A stretch of 64,000 nucleotides of DNA, taken from contig NZ_JBLYUB010000006.1 in NCBI RefSeq assembly GCF_049999945.1, forward strand, positions 248,001-312,000, written 5' to 3'. Each line of letters starts with the position of its first letter. Within the stretch, counting starts at the first letter, position 1. Made by a program: the position numbers and the translations under genes. Source of the stretch: Planosporangium spinosum (GTDB lineage Bacteria > Actinomycetota > Actinomycetes > Mycobacteriales > Micromonosporaceae). Below the pieces are notes generated by a model. The model ran no database searches and was not told where the DNA came from. It saw nothing but the letters and a program-made list of their open reading frames with translations. Below, piece by piece: positions 41,546 to 51,106 of this stretch.

Positions 41546-42697
41546 ATGACAAACCAGCACGCTCCGACCGTGGGAGTGCTCGGCTCGTACGGTGGAATGA
41601 ATCTCGGCGACGAGGCGATCCTGACGAGCCTTCTGACGGATCTCCGCCGACGCCGGCCCGATACCCGCACGGTGGTGTTCTCGCGCGAACCCGAGTACAC
41701 CGGGCGCGCGTTCCGGGACGTCGAGACGATCCCGTGGGAGGGCGTGAACCGGGAGCGGATGGCCGAGGTGCTGTGCCGGCTCGATCTGCTCGTCCTCGGT
41801 GGCGGTGGAATCCTGTACGACACCGAGGCTCGCCGGTACCTGCGCCTGGTCGCGACGGCGCAGGAGTGCGGTGTTCCGGTGTTCGCGTACGCGCTGGGCG
41901 CCGGTCCCCTGACCGAGGAGCTGGACCGGCGGCTGACCTGCCAGGTTCTCCACGACTGCGTCGAGGTCACGGTGCGCGACGAAAGCTCTCGGCTGACCCT
42001 GGAGGAGGCCGGGGTGCGGTGCCCGGTGACCGTGACGGCCGACCCGGCGTTGCTGCTGGAACCCGAGGAGTTCGTCGGCGACGCGCTGCGGCAGGAGTGG
42101 GTGGTACCCAACGGCTCGCGGATGGTCGGCATGAGCGTGCGCGAGCCGGGGCGTGCCGCGCACAGCCTCGACGTCGACGCGTACCACCAGTTACTGGCGC
42201 ACATGGGCGACTTCATGGTCCACCGCCTCGACGCGCATGTGCTCTTCGTGCCGATGGAGCGCCAGGACATCGGCCACGCGCACGCGGTGCTGTCGTACAT
42301 GACCGCCGCGGACCAGTGTCGGGTCCTGCACGGCACCTACCCGCCGCGCCAGATCCTGGGTCTGATGCGCCACATCGACCTGGCCGTGGGGATGCGCCTG
42401 CACTTCCTGATCTTCGCCGCGATGGCCGGGGTGCCGATGCTGCCGCTGCCGTACGCCGGGAAGGTCTTCGACTTCGCCCGGCAGGTCGGCGCTCCCGCAC
42501 TGCGCGGGGTGGTGCGCGAGGCGGCCGGCCCGCTGCTGGCGGAGGTGGACCGGCTGTGGGACGAGCGGCCGTTGCGGGCCCAGCTCGTCGCCGACCGCCT
42601 GGCGATACTCCGTGAGCGCGCCGCGCTGACCGGTGAGCGGCTGGCCGGGCAGTTGGACCGGATCGCGCCCACCACGGTCGGGTGGGCGGTGCCGTGA
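41546..42697 (+). CDS. Polysaccharide pyruvyl transferase (CsaB-like)
   Basis: 383 residues from ATG 41546 with AAGGA 7 nt upstream. VGVLGSYGGMNLGDEAILT, LLVLGGGGILYD, AYALGAGPL and AVGMRLHFLIFAAMAGVPML are the conserved blocks of the PS_pyruv_trans family (GT-B-like). It transfers pyruvate from PEP to a glycan, forming a ketal that anchors S-layer-type proteins or modifies exopolysaccharide. One TTA codon (42191) may slow translation. No other wall gene is adjacent. Confidence 0.88.
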   Translation: MTNQHAPTVGVLGSYGGMNLGDEAILTSLLTDLRRRRPDTRTVVFSREPEYTGRAFRDVETIPWEGVNRERMAEVLCRLDLLVLGGGGILYDTEARRYLRLVATAQECGVPVFAYALGAGPLTEELDRRLTCQVLHDCVEVTVRDESSRLTLEEAGVRCPVTVTADPALLLEPEEFVGDALRQEWVVPNGSRMVGMSVREPGRAAHSLDVDAYHQLLAHMGDFMVHRLDAHVLFVPMERQDIGHAHAVLSYMTAADQCRVLHGTYPPRQILGLMRHIDLAVGMRLHFLIFAAMAGVPMLPLPYAGKVFDFARQVGAPALRGVVREAAGPLLAEVDRLWDERPLRAQLVADRLAILRERAALTGERLAGQLDRIAPTTVGWAVP

Positions 42698-42751
42698 ACC
42701 CGGCATCGATCGACGGTTGAGACGATCATGGCGGGCAGGCACGATCACGGG

Positions 42752-44371
42752 ATGGGTGACGCGTACGACGTGGTCGTGGTGGGTGGCGGTCACAACGGTC
42801 TGGTCGCCGCGGCGTACCTGGCCCGGGCCGGCCGAAAGGTGCTCGTCTGCGAGCGGCGGCACACCGTCGGCGGGGCGGCCGTCTCGGAGCACCCGTTCGG
42901 GCCCGACTTCACCGTGACCTCGCTGTCGTACGTGGTCAGCCTGCTGCCGGCGGACATGGTCCGCGAGTTGCGGCTGGTCGACCACGGCTACCGCGTGTAC
43001 CCGCAGGGTCCGTACTTCGCGCCCCGGCGTGACGGCGGGTACCTGGCACTGCCGGATGATCCGGCCGATCGGTACGCCGAGATCGCGAAGTTCTCAGCCG
43101 CCGACGCCGAGGCGTACGAGCACTGGAACGCCTGGCTGGGACGCCTTGGCGGCCTGGTCGGGCCGCTGCTGGAGTCGATCCCGCCGAAGCTCGGCTCGAA
43201 GAAGCCGCGCGACCTGCTGGGGCAGGCGGCGCTGGCGGCGAAGCTGCGCAAGGTCGACGTACGCGCGGCGTTCGACCTGACCCGGTTGTTCACCGCGAGC
43301 ATCGCCGACCTGGTCGAGGAGCGGTTCGCCAGCGACGCCATGCGCGGGGTGCTCAGCGTCTCCGGGGTCATCGGCACCTGGGCCGGGCCGCGCAGCGCCG
43401 GCACCGCGTACGTGATGCTCCACCACCACGTGGGGGACACGGCCTGGGGTTTCCCGCGCGGTGGCATGGGCGGGGTGACGCGGGCGATCGCGGGCGCCGC
43501 ACGTGGGTTCGGCGCCGAGATCCGCGTCGACGCGCCCGTCGCCCGGATCGACGTCGTGGGCGGCCGGGTCCGCGGCGTCACCCTCGAGTCGGGCGAGGAG
43601 ATCCCGGCGGCCACGGTCGTCACGACGGCCCACCCCAAGATTTCGTTCCTGCGGCTGGTCGAGCGGTCCCAGCTGCCCGACGACTTCGTCGCCGACATCG
43701 AGGCGTGGCAGACCCGCTCGGGCACCGTGAAAATCAACTTCGCGGTGGACCGGCTGCCCACCTTCACCTGCCACCCCGAGTTCGACCCGTCGCGGTACGG
43801 CGGCACGATCGTGCTCGCCGAGTCGCTCGACGACGTGGAGTGTGCCTACCAGGAAGCGGTCGCCGGCCGGGCGGCGACGTCACCGTTCGCCGACATCTGC
43901 ATCCCGTCGGTCTTCGACGACTCGCTCGCACCGCCGGGCAAGCACGTCGTCAGCGCGTTCACCCAGTGGGTGCCACACACCTGGGCGCGCGAGCCGGACG
44001 CCGACGAGCTGACCGGGTACGCCGACCGGCTGACCGCCCGGATCGAGGCGGTCGCGCCCGGGTTCATCGACTCGATCATCGGCCGCCAGGTCATCGGGCC
44101 GGACACGATGGAGCGCGAGTACGGCCTGGTCGGCGGCAACATCTTCCACGGCGAGCTGAGCCCGGGGCAGATGTTCCACTGCCGGCCCGCCGCCGGGTAC
44201 GCCGACCTGCGCACCCCGGTACACGGCCTGTACCAGGCGGGCTCGGCCACACACGGCGGGGGCGGGGTGACCGGCGTTCCCGGGCGTAACGTCGTGCGTC
44301 AGGTACTGGCGGACGAACGCCGCCACGCGCGGCGCCGATCGGGTACAGGGAGGACAGTCGATGAGCGGTGA
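42752..44371 (+). CDS. Phytoene-desaturase-like FAD oxidoreductase
   Basis: 539 residues from ATG 42752 (ATG 42728 possible). YDVVVVGGGHNGLVAAAYLA is the FAD dinucleotide fold, RKVLVCERRHTVGGAA the second FAD motif, and GLYQAGSATHGGGGVTGVPG with NVVRQVL the C-terminal FAD-binding block, matching the CrtI-like/PYROXD2 family. No carotenoid genes are near, so a carotenoid substrate is unlikely. It overlaps the next gene by 11 bp. Confidence 0.87.
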   Translation: MGDAYDVVVVGGGHNGLVAAAYLARAGRKVLVCERRHTVGGAAVSEHPFGPDFTVTSLSYVVSLLPADMVRELRLVDHGYRVYPQGPYFAPRRDGGYLALPDDPADRYAEIAKFSAADAEAYEHWNAWLGRLGGLVGPLLESIPPKLGSKKPRDLLGQAALAAKLRKVDVRAAFDLTRLFTASIADLVEERFASDAMRGVLSVSGVIGTWAGPRSAGTAYVMLHHHVGDTAWGFPRGGMGGVTRAIAGAARGFGAEIRVDAPVARIDVVGGRVRGVTLESGEEIPAATVVTTAHPKISFLRLVERSQLPDDFVADIEAWQTRSGTVKINFAVDRLPTFTCHPEFDPSRYGGTIVLAESLDDVECAYQEAVAGRAATSPFADICIPSVFDDSLAPPGKHVVSAFTQWVPHTWAREPDADELTGYADRLTARIEAVAPGFIDSIIGRQVIGPDTMEREYGLVGGNIFHGELSPGQMFHCRPAAGYADLRTPVHGLYQAGSATHGGGGVTGVPGRNVVRQVLADERRHARRRSGTGRTVDER

Positions 44372-45161
44372 GCGCTTCGACGGCGCGGACCACGGAGGCG
44401 CGGACCACGGAGGCGCGGACCACGGAGGCGCGGACCACGGATCGGACCGGCCTCCGGGCGACGGACTGGTCACGCGCGGTGTCGGGTTCGGCCTCGCGTC
44501 GGCCGGACTCGTCCTGCTGCTCGCGTCCGAGCTGCTGCCGTGGGCGTCGGTGACGACCACCCCGCTGCAACAGGACTTTCCGACCGCGAGCGGTGGCCGG
44601 ATCGAGTCCGGGCTCGCCCAGTTGGCGATTCCCCACGAGATGTTCAACCTCGGTTGGCTGGCCGTGCTCGGGGCCGTGGCGACCGCGCTGGCGGTGCACC
44701 CGCCCGCGCGGCGGATCGCCGCGGCGGCCGGCCTCGGCCTGGCCGCCGGCCAGCTGGCGATGCTCGTCGGGATCACGTACGGGATCACCCACTCCTCGGC
44801 CACGACCGGGCTCTTCACCGGTGTTCTCCTGCCCGGCCAGGTGATCGGCCGCTTCGCGGGGACGCAACAGGTCGACATCGGCGCGTACTGCGCGTACGCC
44901 GCCCTGGTGCTGCTGGCCGGCGCGCTGCTGCTGGCCCTCGGGGTACCGGGACGGCTGCACCGGTCGGGACCGGAGGTCGAGGACGCCGGGCCGGCGGACC
45001 TGACCGTCATGCCCGGCCCGGCCGTCATGCCCGGCCCTGCCGCCGACCCGGCCGCCCCGTACCGCCCGGCCGCCGACCCGGCCGCCTGGGCACGGCAGCC
45101 GTCCGCGGCGGACGGCCGGCAGTCCGATATCGAAGTGGGCGGGTGGCGGCCCGAACGGTAA
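44361..45161 (+). CDS. Membrane protein with HGGAD repeat tail, unknown function
   Basis: 266 residues behind AGGGAGGA. A cytoplasmic tail with four GADHG repeats (residues 8-27) precedes four helices (about 45-65, 98-118, 122-145, 178-200) and a long Pro/Ala-rich C-terminal tail with repeated VMPGPA and ADPAA. A SVTTTPLQQDFPT external loop and VLLPGQVIGRFAGTQQ are seen. Paralogue of the protein at 40657. Its stop TAA overlaps the TAAGCT -10 box of serS. Confidence 0.6.
   Translation: MSGERFDGADHGGADHGGADHGGADHGSDRPPGDGLVTRGVGFGLASAGLVLLLASELLPWASVTTTPLQQDFPTASGGRIESGLAQLAIPHEMFNLGWLAVLGAVATALAVHPPARRIAAAAGLGLAAGQLAMLVGITYGITHSSATTGLFTGVLLPGQVIGRFAGTQQVDIGAYCAYAALVLLAGALLLALGVPGRLHRSGPEVEDAGPADLTVMPGPAVMPGPAADPAAPYRPAADPAAWARQPSAADGRQSDIEVGGWRPER
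44382..44441 (+). repeat. Four tandem 15-bp coding repeats
   Basis: GGCGCGGACCACGGA is repeated four times without any mismatch (44382-44396, 44397-44411, 44412-44426, 44427-44441), encoding GADHG each time. Perfect identity suggests recent slippage expansion; copy number should vary. Confidence 0.92.
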
Positions 45162-45172
45162 GCTCACGCATC

Positions 45173-46468
45173 GTGATTGACCTGCGCCTGCTGCGAGAAG
45201 ACCCCGACCTGCTGCGAGCCAGCCAGCGCGCCCGCGGCGAGTCCGAGGGTGCCGTCGACGCGCTGCTCGCCGCCGACGAGGCACGCCGTGCGGCCGTGTC
45301 CCGTTTCGAGGCGCTGCGCGCCGAGCAGAAGCAGCTCGGCAAGCAGATGCCGAAGGCGAGCGGTGCCGAACGGGAGTCCCTGCTCGCCCGGACCAAGGAA
45401 CTGTCCCAGCAGGTCAAGGACGCCGAATCGGCGGCGAGCGCCGCGGACGAGGCCCTGCGCCGCGCGCAGCTGGCCGTGCCCAACCTCGTGGAGGAGGGCG
45501 CCCCGCCCGGCGGCGAGGACGACTTCGTCGTGCTGCGCGAGGTGCGCCCGAGCGGTAGCGAGGGCCTGTTGGGCTCGGCCGGGAATCCTGCCGATTTCCG
45601 GCTGCGCGACCACCTGGAGATCGGCGAGGCGCTGGGCGCCATCGACGTCGAGCGCGGCGCGAAGGTGTCCGGCAGCCGGTTCTACTACCTGACCGGCGTC
45701 GGTGCGCTGTTGCAGCTCGGCCTGCTCCAGTTGGCGATGCAGCAGGCCGTCGAGCACGGCCTGACCCCGGTGATCCCGCCGGTTCTGGTCAAGCCGGAGT
45801 CGATGGAGGGCACCGGCTTCCTCGGTGCCCACGCCAGCGAGGTGTACCGGCTGGAGGCCGACGACCTGTACCTGGTGGGTACGTCGGAGGTGCCGCTCGC
45901 GGCCTACCACAGCGGGGAGATCCTCGACCTCGACTCCCCGCGCCGGTACGTGGGCTGGTCGTCGTGCTTCCGTCGGGAGGCCGGCTCGTACGGCAAGGAC
46001 GTGCGCGGCATCCTGCGGGTGCACCAGTTCGACAAGGTCGAGATGTTCTCGTACGTGCGGCCCGAACAGGCACACGACGAGCACCAGCGGCTGCTCGCCT
46101 GGGAAGAGGAGATGCTGGCCAAGGTCGAGGTGCCCTACCGGGTGATCGACGTCGCGGCCGGGGACCTCGGTTCGAGCGCGGCGCGCAAGTTCGACTGCGA
46201 GGCGTGGGTGCCGTCGCAGGGCCGCTACCGCGAGGTGACCTCGACGTCGAACTGCACCACGTTCCAGGCCCGGCGGCTGAACATCCGGTACCGGGATGCC
46301 GAGGGGCGTACCCAGACCGCGGCGACGCTCAACGGCACCCTGGCGACGACCCGCTGGCTCATCCCGATCCTGGAGAACCACCAGCAGCCGGACGGCTCGG
46401 TACGGGTACCGAAGGCGCTCCAGCCGTTCCTCGGTGGCCGGGACGTCCTGGAGCCGGTCACGCGCTGA
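45173..46468 (+). CDS. serS: Seryl-tRNA synthetase
   Basis: 431 residues. An N-terminal antiparallel coiled-coil arm (about 30-100; LRAEQKQLGKQMP...LSQQVKDAESAA) binds the tRNA, followed by the class II core: SSCFRREAGSYGKDVRGI (motif 2) and TLNGTLATTRWLIPILENHQ (motif 3). It charges tRNA-Ser in the cytoplasm. GTG 45173 is 8 nt after TAAGCT (45159-45164), a leaderless promoter placed on the stop codon of the upstream gene. Confidence 0.97.
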   Translation: MIDLRLLREDPDLLRASQRARGESEGAVDALLAADEARRAAVSRFEALRAEQKQLGKQMPKASGAERESLLARTKELSQQVKDAESAASAADEALRRAQLAVPNLVEEGAPPGGEDDFVVLREVRPSGSEGLLGSAGNPADFRLRDHLEIGEALGAIDVERGAKVSGSRFYYLTGVGALLQLGLLQLAMQQAVEHGLTPVIPPVLVKPESMEGTGFLGAHASEVYRLEADDLYLVGTSEVPLAAYHSGEILDLDSPRRYVGWSSCFRREAGSYGKDVRGILRVHQFDKVEMFSYVRPEQAHDEHQRLLAWEEEMLAKVEVPYRVIDVAAGDLGSSAARKFDCEAWVPSQGRYREVTSTSNCTTFQARRLNIRYRDAEGRTQTAATLNGTLATTRWLIPILENHQQPDGSVRVPKALQPFLGGRDVLEPVTR

Positions 46469-46583
46469 CCTCCGCCGACCGGTCCGGTCCGCCCGGTGAC
46501 GTTCGCGGGCCGGACCGGTCGTGTTGTGCTGATCTCCACGTACCCGAGGTACGGTTGCTGCCCGCCCATGCCAGGAGGCGCGC

Positions 46584-47417
46584 ATGACCAGGTACCCGAC
46601 CCGCCCCGGCCTGCCGAAGCTGATCGCGACCGACCTCGACGGCACCCTGGTGCGCAGCGACGAGACGGTCAGTCCGTACACCCACGAGGTGCTGGCGCGG
46701 GTGAAGGCCGCCGGCATCCCGATCGTCGGCGCCACCGGCCGGGGCCCCCGCCTGATCGAGCTGGTCCGCGCCGACATCCCGGCGGCCGACTTCCTGGTGA
46801 TGGGCGGCGGTAGCCGGGTGGTCGACCTGACCGACCCCGACGTGCCGCTGGTGCTGCGCGACGAGCGCCTCGACGGGGACGTCCTGGGTGCCCTGCTGGA
46901 GACCCTGGAGCGCGAGGTCGGCACGCTGTCGGTACTGGTGGAGGCCGGTGACGAGCCCCGGTCGCCGCTGTGGGGCGACCTGCACCCGGCGTGGCGCTAC
47001 CCGGAGGTGGTGGAGGTGCGGGTACGTGCCGAGGCCCTCACCGGCCGCGTGATCAAGGGCTTCGCCTACCACGACAGCTACGACGCCGACCAGCTCCTCG
47101 CGCTCGCCCAGCGGCTCGTCGACCCGGCGACCGCCACGGTGACGCAGGCCGGGCTCGGGTACATCGAGATCTGCCCGCCCGGCGTCGACAAGGCCAGCGG
47201 GCTCGCGGTGGTGGCGCAGGCGCTCGGCGTGGACCCGCATGACGTGCTCGTCTTCGGCGACATGCCCAACGACCTGCCGATGTTCGAGTGGGCCGGGTTC
47301 GGGCGGGTCGCCGTCGCCAACGCCCATGCCGATGTGCGGGCCGCCGCCGATCACGTCACCCTCGCGAACGACGCCGACGGGGTGGCCGTCTACCTGGATG
47401 CGATGCTGTCGACGTGA
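46584..47417 (+). CDS. Cof-type HAD-superfamily phosphatase 1
   Basis: 277 residues, ATG behind AGGAGG. LIATDLDGTLVRSDETVSPY is the nucleophile Asp motif, IVGATGRG the Ser/Thr motif, DKASGLAVVAQALG the Lys, and VLVFGDMPNDLPMFEWAGFG the C-terminal acidic motif, with a C2B cap between (about 90-190). Hydrolyses phosphate esters, probably of small sugars or flavin precursors. Coupled to its paralogue by GTGA overlap. Confidence 0.93.
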   Translation: MTRYPTRPGLPKLIATDLDGTLVRSDETVSPYTHEVLARVKAAGIPIVGATGRGPRLIELVRADIPAADFLVMGGGSRVVDLTDPDVPLVLRDERLDGDVLGALLETLEREVGTLSVLVEAGDEPRSPLWGDLHPAWRYPEVVEVRVRAEALTGRVIKGFAYHDSYDADQLLALAQRLVDPATATVTQAGLGYIEICPPGVDKASGLAVVAQALGVDPHDVLVFGDMPNDLPMFEWAGFGRVAVANAHADVRAAADHVTLANDADGVAVYLDAMLST

Positions 47418-48217
47418 GAATGCGCCTGGTCGCCACGGACCTCGACGGGACGCTGGTGCGGAACGACTTCACCATCGGGGCCCGCAACGTCGCCGCCCTG
47501 GAGCGGGTCGAGGCTCTCGGCGGGGCCGTCGTCCTGGTCACCGGGCGGCCGATCCGATGGCTGCCTCCGGTGTACGAGTACCTGCCGAACCGGCCGCTCG
47601 CCGTGGTCGCCAACGGCGCCGCGGTGTACGACCCGGCCGACGACAAGATCCTGCACGCCACGCCGATGTCCCCGGACGCCGTCGCGGAGGCGGTCGACCG
47701 GCTGCGGTCGGCGGTACCCGGCGTGTGCTTCGCCGTCGAGACCGAGGGCGGTCGGGTCCTGCTGCACGAGCCCGCGTACGCCGTCGGCGACTGGGAGGTC
47801 GAGCGGGCCGGGGTGCACACCGTGGACCGGGCCGAACTGGCCGCGCAGCCGGCGGCGAAGCTGCTGGTCAACGCCGGCCGGCAGCCGGCGGACACGTTCA
47901 CCGCGCTGGTCGGGCGCGTGCTCGACGGGGTCGCGGAGGCGACGAACTCGTCGTCGAGCGGCATCGTCGAGGTCTCCGCCCGTGGCGTGACCAAGGCGGC
48001 CGGCCTGGCCTGGGTGGCCGATCGCCTCGGGGTGCCGCGCCATGAGGTCGTCGCGTTCGGTGACATGCCCAACGACCTGCCGATGTTCGCCTGGGCCGGG
48101 CACGGCGTGGCGATGGGCAACGCGCACCCGGAGGTACGCGCCGCTGCGGCCGCCGTGACCGGCACCAACGACGCCGACGGGGTCGGTGCCTACCTGGAGC
48201 GGATGTTCCTGTCGTAG
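47414..48217 (+). CDS. Cof-type HAD-superfamily phosphatase 2
   Basis: 267 residues from GTG 47414. RLVATDLDGTLVRNDFTIGA, VVLVTGRPIRW, VTKAAGLAWVADRLG and VVAFGDMPNDLPMFAWAGHG are the same motifs as in the upstream gene, about half of the residues being shared. The pair arose by tandem duplication and the copies may differ in substrate through the cap domain. Its stop lies in the palindrome at 48208. Confidence 0.93.
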   Translation: MRMRLVATDLDGTLVRNDFTIGARNVAALERVEALGGAVVLVTGRPIRWLPPVYEYLPNRPLAVVANGAAVYDPADDKILHATPMSPDAVAEAVDRLRSAVPGVCFAVETEGGRVLLHEPAYAVGDWEVERAGVHTVDRAELAAQPAAKLLVNAGRQPADTFTALVGRVLDGVAEATNSSSSGIVEVSARGVTKAAGLAWVADRLGVPRHEVVAFGDMPNDLPMFAWAGHGVAMGNAHPEVRAAAAAVTGTNDADGVGAYLERMFLS

Positions 48218-48245
48218 ACGGCTCCCGGAGCCCGTCTACGACAGG
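48208..48245. terminator. Palindrome between HAD 2 and bpa
   Basis: CCTGTCGTAGACGG (48208-48221) and CCGTCTACGACAGG (48232-48245) are perfect 14-bp arms with a 10-nt loop; the TAG stop of the HAD gene is in the left arm. The related CCGGAGCCGGTCTA words follow twice before the bpa stop. Confidence 0.8.
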
Positions 48246-48269
48246 AGCCGGTCTACTCCCGGAGCCGGT

Positions 48270-48860
48270 CTAGAGGTACTGGCCGGTGCCGCCCTGGCCG
48301 TCCTGCTGCTGGTTGGGCGGGACCATGCCGGGGATGAGCCGGCCGCCCGGGCCGACCGGCAGCGCGGGCCGGCCACCGCCGCGCATCTGCTCCAGTTGCA
48401 TGCGGGCGGCCATCTGCTGGGCCACCAGCGCGGCCTGGATACCGTGGAACAGCCCCTCCAGCCAGCCCACGAGCTGCGCCTGCGCGATCCGCAGCTCCGC
48501 CTCGCTGGGCGTGGTCTCCTCGTTGAACGGCAGCGTCAGCCGGCCCAGTTCGTCGCGCAGCTCCGGGGCGAGCCCCTCCTCCAGCTCGACGATCGAGCGG
48601 CTGTGGATGTCGCGCAGCCGTTGCCGGCCGGCCTCGTCGAGCGGGGCCGCCCGGACCTCTTCGAGCAGCTGTTTGATCATGCTGCCGATGCGCATGACCT
48701 TCGCCGGCTGCTCGATCAGCTTGCCGGGGTCATCGCCCTCTTCGTTCTGGTCGGGCTCGAGATCGACGGTGCCCACGGGGCGGCCGTCCGGCCCCACCAC
48801 GAGCACGGTGCGGCTCTGCTCGGCTTCCGACCGGTCCGGCTGTTCGAGGTTGTCGGCCAT
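48270..48860 (-). CDS. bpa: Bacterial proteasome activator
   Basis: 196 residues from ATG 48860. The helical core (about 50-165; VMRIGSMIKQLLEEVRAAPL, RIAQAQLVGWLEGLFHGIQAA) forms the dodecameric ring of Bpa/PafE, and the C-terminus ends exactly in GQYL, the tail that opens the 20S proteasome gate. It allows ATP-independent degradation of unfolded proteins. A Pro/Gly/Gln-rich linker connects the core and the tail. Presence implies 20S proteasome genes elsewhere in the genome. Confidence 0.94.
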   Translation of the reverse strand: MADNLEQPDRSEAEQSRTVLVVGPDGRPVGTVDLEPDQNEEGDDPGKLIEQPAKVMRIGSMIKQLLEEVRAAPLDEAGRQRLRDIHSRSIVELEEGLAPELRDELGRLTLPFNEETTPSEAELRIAQAQLVGWLEGLFHGIQAALVAQQMAARMQLEQMRGGGRPALPVGPGGRLIPGMVPPNQQQDGQGGTGQYL

Positions 48861-48943
48861 GGCTCCCATCCTTACGCACGCTTGCGGTCGATCCGCAAGG
48901 CGGTCTCCACAATCGTGACAGTGCCGACGTGTCAATCTGGGGT

Positions 48944-49753
48944 ATGACCGCCAACCCTCGGGATGTGCTCACCCGTCCGGCGCCGGAGCCCGACTTCACC
49001 GTCCGCTACGGTGCCCACCCCGATCACGTCGCGGACGTACGGCTGCCGCCCGGCGACGCCGACGGTCCGCTGGTCGTGTTCGTGCACGGCGGGTTCTGGC
49101 GGGCCGAGTTCGACCGGCGGCACACCGCGCCGCTCGCCGCGGACCTGGCCGAGCGGGGCTATCCGGTCGCCACCGTGGAGTTCCGGCGAACCGGGCAGGA
49201 GGGCGGCGGCTGGCCGGGTACGTTCACGGACGTGGCGGACGCGGTGACGCGGGTACCGCGGCTCGTCGGCGCGGCGCTGGCCGACCGGGGCCGCGCCGTC
49301 CCCGACCTGACCCGGCCGATCCTCGCCGGCCACTCCGCCGGCGGTCACCTGGCCCTGTGGGCGGCGGGTACGACCGGGCTGCCGGTGCGGGGCGTCCTCG
49401 CGCTCGCCCCGGTGGCCGACCTCGCGCTCGCCCACCGGCTCGACCTCGACGGTGGCGCGGTGGCGACGCTGCTGGGCGGCGGTCCGGACGAGGTACCGGA
49501 CCGGTACGCGGCGGCCGACCCGATGCGGCTGCTTCCGTTGACGGTTCCGGCGGTCGTCGTGCACGGCACCGCCGACGACCGGGTACCGGTCGAGGTCGGC
49601 CGCTCGTACGTGGCCGCCGCGCGCGCCGCCGGGGACGACGTGACGCTGGTCGAGCTTCCGGAGACCGAACATTTCGCCGTGATCGATCCCCGGTCGGCGG
49701 CATGGTCCTCGGTGCTCGACGCGCTGGCTGCGCTGCGGCATCGGGCCGGGTGA
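48944..49753 (+). CDS. Alpha/beta hydrolase (esterase/kynurenine-formamidase-like)
   Basis: 269 residues. VVFVHGGFWRAEF is the HGG oxyanion loop, GHSAGGHLALW the nucleophile elbow (Ser in GHSAG), VVHGTADDRVPV carries the Asp and ETEHFAVID the His. This order and the HGGFW motif fit small alpha/beta hydrolases of the BD-FAE/kynurenine formamidase group. Cytoplasmic; substrate not predictable. It is divergent from bpa across 83 bp. Confidence 0.9.
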   Translation: MTANPRDVLTRPAPEPDFTVRYGAHPDHVADVRLPPGDADGPLVVFVHGGFWRAEFDRRHTAPLAADLAERGYPVATVEFRRTGQEGGGWPGTFTDVADAVTRVPRLVGAALADRGRAVPDLTRPILAGHSAGGHLALWAAGTTGLPVRGVLALAPVADLALAHRLDLDGGAVATLLGGGPDEVPDRYAAADPMRLLPLTVPAVVVHGTADDRVPVEVGRSYVAAARAAGDDVTLVELPETEHFAVIDPRSAAWSSVLDALAALRHRAG

Positions 49754-49892
49754 CCCGCCCGGCCGGGCGGCGCGGGCGCTCCGGCGTCATCGAGCGGCGC
49801 GTCGAGGCGGATTGACGCCCACCAAGAAAGCGGGTAGAACGCGCATCGGGGTCGCCGATCGGCTCGGCCCTGCCGTCTTCCTGGAGGATCAC

Positions 49893-51089
49893 GTGTCCGA
49901 GCTCACCCGCCGGCAGGCGCTGAGGATTCTTGCCGCGCTCGGCGCCGGAGGGGCGGCGGCGCCCATCCTGTCCGCCTGCAACAGCGGCGGAGGGCAGCGG
50001 ACGAACGCGGCCGACCTGCCGCCCGTGAAGGTCGGGCTGGTCGTGCCGCAGTCCGGCGTGTACAAGACCATCGGTGACGATCTGAGTCGCGGCTTCGAGC
50101 TCTACCTCGACCTCAACAACCGACGGCTGGGTGGCCGGCAGGTGACCCTGGTCACCGTCGACGAGGGTGAGACCGCCGATTCGGGGCGGGCCGCCGTCGA
50201 ACGCCTGGTCAAACAGGAGAAGGTGCTCGCGATCTCCGGGGTCGCCAGTTCGACCACGATGACCGCCGTCCGCGACCTCGTCGAGACCTCGCAGGTCCCC
50301 CTGATCGGCTCCAACGCCTCGCCGACCACGTTGCAGGGCGTGCGGTACATCTGGCGTACGTCGTACGTCAACAACGAGCCGGGCAAGGCGCTCGGCCGGT
50401 ACGTGGCCGCGAAGGCGGGCAACAACTCGGTGGCCATCATCGCCCCCGACTACCAGGCCGGCCGGGACGAGATCGACGGGTTCCTGTCGACGTTCACCGG
50501 CACCGTCGAGGGCCAGCCGTACTACACGGCGTTCACCCCGACCCCGACGACGAACTTCCAGACGCAGCTCACGTCGATCAAGAATTCCAAGGCCAGGGCG
50601 GTGCTCTGCTTCTTCGCCGGTGCCCAGGCCGTCGAGTTCGTCAAGCAGTACCGGCAGTTGGGGCTGACCCAGGACCTGTACGCCCCGGGCTTCCTCACCG
50701 AGGGCGCGCTGCTGCGCCAGCAGGGCGAGGCGGCACAGGGCATCTACACCTCGATGAACTACTCCTCGGACCTGGACAACGACGCCAACCGGCGGTTCGC
50801 CGCGGCGTACCAGAAGGCGTACAACGCCGTTCCCAGCGCGTATGCGATGGCGTCCTACGACGCGGCCCTGGTCCTGGACCGGGCGATCGCGGCGGCCGGT
50901 GCGGTGGACGTCACGCCGCAGTCGCTCAACCTGGCGCTGGGTCGGATCGGGTCGATCGACAGCCCGCGCGGTGCGTGGCAGTTCAACCAGAACCGGACCC
51001 CGTTGCAGATGTGGTACCTGCGGCAGGTGCGCCGGGACGGCGGCGTGCTGTCCAATACGGTGCTGTCGCCGCTGACCACGCTCGGGTAG
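49893..51089 (+). CDS. Periplasmic-binding lipoprotein (branched-chain amino-acid type), Tat signal
   Basis: 398 residues from GTG 49893, 5 nt after GGAGG. RRQALRILAALGAGG is a twin-arginine signal and LSAC a lipobox, so the folded protein is probably exported by Tat and lipidated. VKVGLVVPQSGVYKTIGDDL, VISGVAS-type loops (AISGVASSTTMTAVRDL) and APGFLTEGALL follow the Leu/Ile/Val-binding-protein fold. No ABC permease or ATPase genes are linked, so the transporter is elsewhere or the protein acts as a sensor. Confidence 0.9.
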   Translation: MSELTRRQALRILAALGAGGAAAPILSACNSGGGQRTNAADLPPVKVGLVVPQSGVYKTIGDDLSRGFELYLDLNNRRLGGRQVTLVTVDEGETADSGRAAVERLVKQEKVLAISGVASSTTMTAVRDLVETSQVPLIGSNASPTTLQGVRYIWRTSYVNNEPGKALGRYVAAKAGNNSVAIIAPDYQAGRDEIDGFLSTFTGTVEGQPYYTAFTPTPTTNFQTQLTSIKNSKARAVLCFFAGAQAVEFVKQYRQLGLTQDLYAPGFLTEGALLRQQGEAAQGIYTSMNYSSDLDNDANRRFAAAYQKAYNAVPSAYAMASYDAALVLDRAIAAAGAVDVTPQSLNLALGRIGSIDSPRGAWQFNQNRTPLQMWYLRQVRRDGGVLSNTVLSPLTTLG

Positions 51090-51106
51090 CCGGCCCCGCC
51101 ATTCTC

